From an uncultured Prevotella sp. (lineage in GTDB: Bacteria > Bacteroidota > Bacteroidia > Bacteroidales > Bacteroidaceae), in contig CALGHW010000401.1 of NCBI GenBank assembly GCA_937916075.1, forward strand, positions 1-7,560: a stretch of 7,560 nt of DNA, read 5' to 3'. Shown here piece by piece: positions 5,994 through 7,560 of the stretch. A program made the position numbers and the translations under genes. Every line of letters starts with the position of its first letter. Within the stretch, counting starts at the first letter, position 1. The notes under the pieces were generated by a model, which was not told the DNA's origin, made no database searches, and saw only the letters and a list, made by a program, of their open reading frames with translations.

Positions 5994-7274
5994 ATGAGAA
6001 ACGACGGATTGATACAAAGAATACGACAAGGCATTGAAGACGCCTGCTATATCTGGTTGCAGGAACTGAAAATGATACTCCACGACGAGGGAGTACTCAT
6101 GTTTGTGCTGCTGGTACCCTTAGGCTATCCGCTGCTCTACTCGTGGATATACAACAACGAGGTGGTACACGAGGTACCCGTGGCCGTGGTCGACGAGTCA
6201 CACAGCAGCATGAGCCGCGAGTTCATCCAACACTGTGACGCCGCACCCGACGTAAGGGTAGCCTATATGGCTGCCGACATGGACGAGGCACAGCGGCTGG
6301 TGAAAAACCAGCAGGCAGAAGGTATCTACCGCATACCGGCAGACTTTGCCACCCGGCTCAACCGGATGCAGCAAGCCACCATCGGCGTTTATTGCGACAT
6401 GAGCGTCATGCTCCAATACAAGGCCATCTTCCAGACGGCACAGGCCGTAAGCCAAGAGATGGGGGCGGAGATACAGACCAAGCTGAGCGGCAACTATACC
6501 GACCGGGAAAACCAGATAAGCACCCGTCCGCTGGACTTCGATGAGGTGCCTATCTTCAATCCGTCGGGCGGCTACGGCTCGTTTATCCTCCCGGCGGTGC
6601 TCATGCTCATCATCCAGCAGACACTGCTGCTCGGCATCGGCATGGCTGCGGGCACAGCCCGCGAGAACAACCGCTACAAAGACCTGGTGCCCATCAGCCG
6701 CCACTATCAGGGCATCTTCCGCATCGTCTTCGGCAAGTCAATGTGCTACCTGATGATTTACGCCGTGATGGCTGCCTATCTGGGGGTGGCCGTACCGCGC
6801 ATCTTCCACTTTGTCATGCTTGGCAACGCCACCACCCTGCTGGTCATCCTGTTGCCCTACGTGCTGGCCAGCATCTTTTTCGGTCTCACCCTGTCATGCA
6901 TGATCCGCTACCGCGAGAACGTGATGCTCCTTGTGGTGTTCACCTCCGTGCCGTTTCTCTTTCTCTCGGGAGTATCATGGCCACAAAGCAACATTTCGGG
7001 ATTCTGGCAAGCCGTGGCGTGGCTGTTTCCCTCCACCTTCGGCGTGAGGGCATACGTGCGTGTGCAGTCGATGGGGGCCACGCTGCAAGATGTAGCCACA
7101 GAGTATCGCGCCCTGTGGATACAGGTGGCCGCTTATTTCTTCCTGGCCTGCGGCGTGTACCGCTACCAGATACTGCGCTCACGCAGTCATGCCCTCCAGC
7201 GCCTCGACTATATGAAGCGCAAGCGTGAAGTGCGCCGGAAGTGGAAGGAACGCAAATCGCAGAAGAATCAGTAA
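5994..7274 (+). CDS. ABC-2 type transporter permease, second of two
   Basis: A 426-residue paralogue of the preceding permease with the same layout. It has a helix at about 33-52 and an extracytoplasmic domain at about 53-195, opening with VPVAVVDESHSSMSREFI (61-78). Helices follow at about 196-219, 247-268, 278-302, 309-328 and 375-390. Conserved blocks are IFNPSGGYGSFILPAVLMLI (187-206), PFLFLSGVSWP (320-330) and WLFPSTFGVRAY (343-354). The ATG lies 38 bases after the first permease's stop. The C-terminus is notable: after the last helix, residues 408-426 contain 11 Lys/Arg in 19 residues, a strongly basic cytoplasmic tail absent from the first permease. The last 7 bases overlap the convergent LUD-domain gene. 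No Walker A, LSGGQ or other ATPase motif is present here or in any other gene of the operon. Confidence 0.93.
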   Translation: MRNDGLIQRIRQGIEDACYIWLQELKMILHDEGVLMFVLLVPLGYPLLYSWIYNNEVVHEVPVAVVDESHSSMSREFIQHCDAAPDVRVAYMAADMDEAQRLVKNQQAEGIYRIPADFATRLNRMQQATIGVYCDMSVMLQYKAIFQTAQAVSQEMGAEIQTKLSGNYTDRENQISTRPLDFDEVPIFNPSGGYGSFILPAVLMLIIQQTLLLGIGMAAGTARENNRYKDLVPISRHYQGIFRIVFGKSMCYLMIYAVMAAYLGVAVPRIFHFVMLGNATTLLVILLPYVLASIFFGLTLSCMIRYRENVMLLVVFTSVPFLFLSGVSWPQSNISGFWQAVAWLFPSTFGVRAYVRVQSMGATLQDVATEYRALWIQVAAYFFLACGVYRYQILRSRSHALQRLDYMKRKREVRRKWKERKSQKNQ

Positions 7275-7560
7275 CCCCACTCCTCGCCTACCAGGATGAC
7301 CGTGTGGCGGCCCTGGGGTGAATTGCGGAGGAAGTGGACATAATTACAAATACTCTCGGGCGAGTTGCAGTTGTGGCACACGCCGTCCACCTGACAAGGA
7401 GTTTTGATGTCAAAGCGGGCGGCATTGATGGGTGACGCCGTTGAACGGGCACGGGCCAAGGCTGCGTCCACATTTTGTGCCACCTTGTTAATACCGATGA
7501 CAAAGATGACCTTCCGGGGCCCGAAGGTGATGGCCGCCACCCGGTTGCCCGTACCGTCGA
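7268..7560 (-). CDS. LUD-domain (DUF162, YkgG-like) protein, C-terminal part (partial)
   Basis: The C-terminal 97 or so residues of a protein I recognise as the LUD/DUF162 family, which includes lactate-utilisation proteins related to LutC/YkgG. The frame is open to the right edge (DGTGNRVAAITFGPRK), so the start is outside the window; the internal GTG at 7540 is not the start. Conserved features are the strand block VIFVIGINKV, the segment NAARFDIKTPC, and four cysteines in the order C-x5-C-x2-C-x6-C (codons within 7346-7396), ending in VILVGEEWGY. The cysteine group is typical of the Bacteroidota/Clostridia branch of the family and suggests metal or Fe-S binding, although that is inference. 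Its stop (TCA on the plus strand, 7268-7270) lies inside the end of the convergent permease gene. Its metabolic role here is unknown and no link to the exporter is implied. Confidence 0.9.
   Translation of the reverse strand, partial: DGTGNRVAAITFGPRKVIFVIGINKVAQNVDAALARARSTASPINAARFDIKTPCQVDGVCHNCNSPESICNYVHFLRNSPQGRHTVILVGEEWGY

Noticed and set aside
6198..6704. Minus-strand 168-codon open frame opposite the second permease
   Set aside because: It is antisense to a well-supported gene and has no motif of its own.

Overview
The window looks like a piece of a Bacteroidales chromosome (Bacteroides/Prevotella-type). Three things point there. The cytochrome bd gene cydA is preceded by a DUF4492 small membrane protein gene. 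Both outward-facing promoters fit the Bacteroidota sigma-ABfr pattern (TTTG, about 19 bp, TAnnTTTG). Translation starts mostly lack Shine-Dalgarno sequences and have AT-rich leaders. Coding DNA is GC-rich in third positions, while the main intergenic stretch is AT-rich.

Layout, left to right. (1) On the minus strand are the first 88 codons of cydA (1-264), running off the left edge, and upstream of it a 73-residue DUF4492 protein (331-552). A promoter at 632-662 probably drives both, with a possible leader hairpin at 591-621. (2) A stretch of about 560 bases (663-1223) has no gene I can support; it holds a short tandem repeat and one doubtful small ORF. (3) A strong promoter match at 1224-1254 opens a plus-strand operon of five genes with gaps of 17 to 51 bases: an inner-membrane-anchored coiled-coil protein (1286-2161), a TolC-family outer-membrane channel (2207-3718), a HlyD-type periplasmic adaptor (3736-4731), and two related ABC-2 permeases (4783-5955 and 5994-7274). 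A perfect 7-bp hairpin lies between the adaptor and the first permease. (4) A convergent minus-strand LUD-domain gene (7268-7560) runs off the right edge; its stop overlaps the last permease by 7 bases.

Together the operon encodes most of a tripartite exporter: outer-membrane channel, periplasmic adaptor and a likely permease heterodimer. No ATP-binding subunit is present between the promoter and the convergent gene, so the ATPase must be encoded elsewhere or the energy source is different. This and the coiled-coil protein heading the operon are the most interesting points. The component families are all recognisable. I see no CRISPR array, insertion sequence, RNA gene or other sign of a mobile region, and no clear evidence of a wholly new system.
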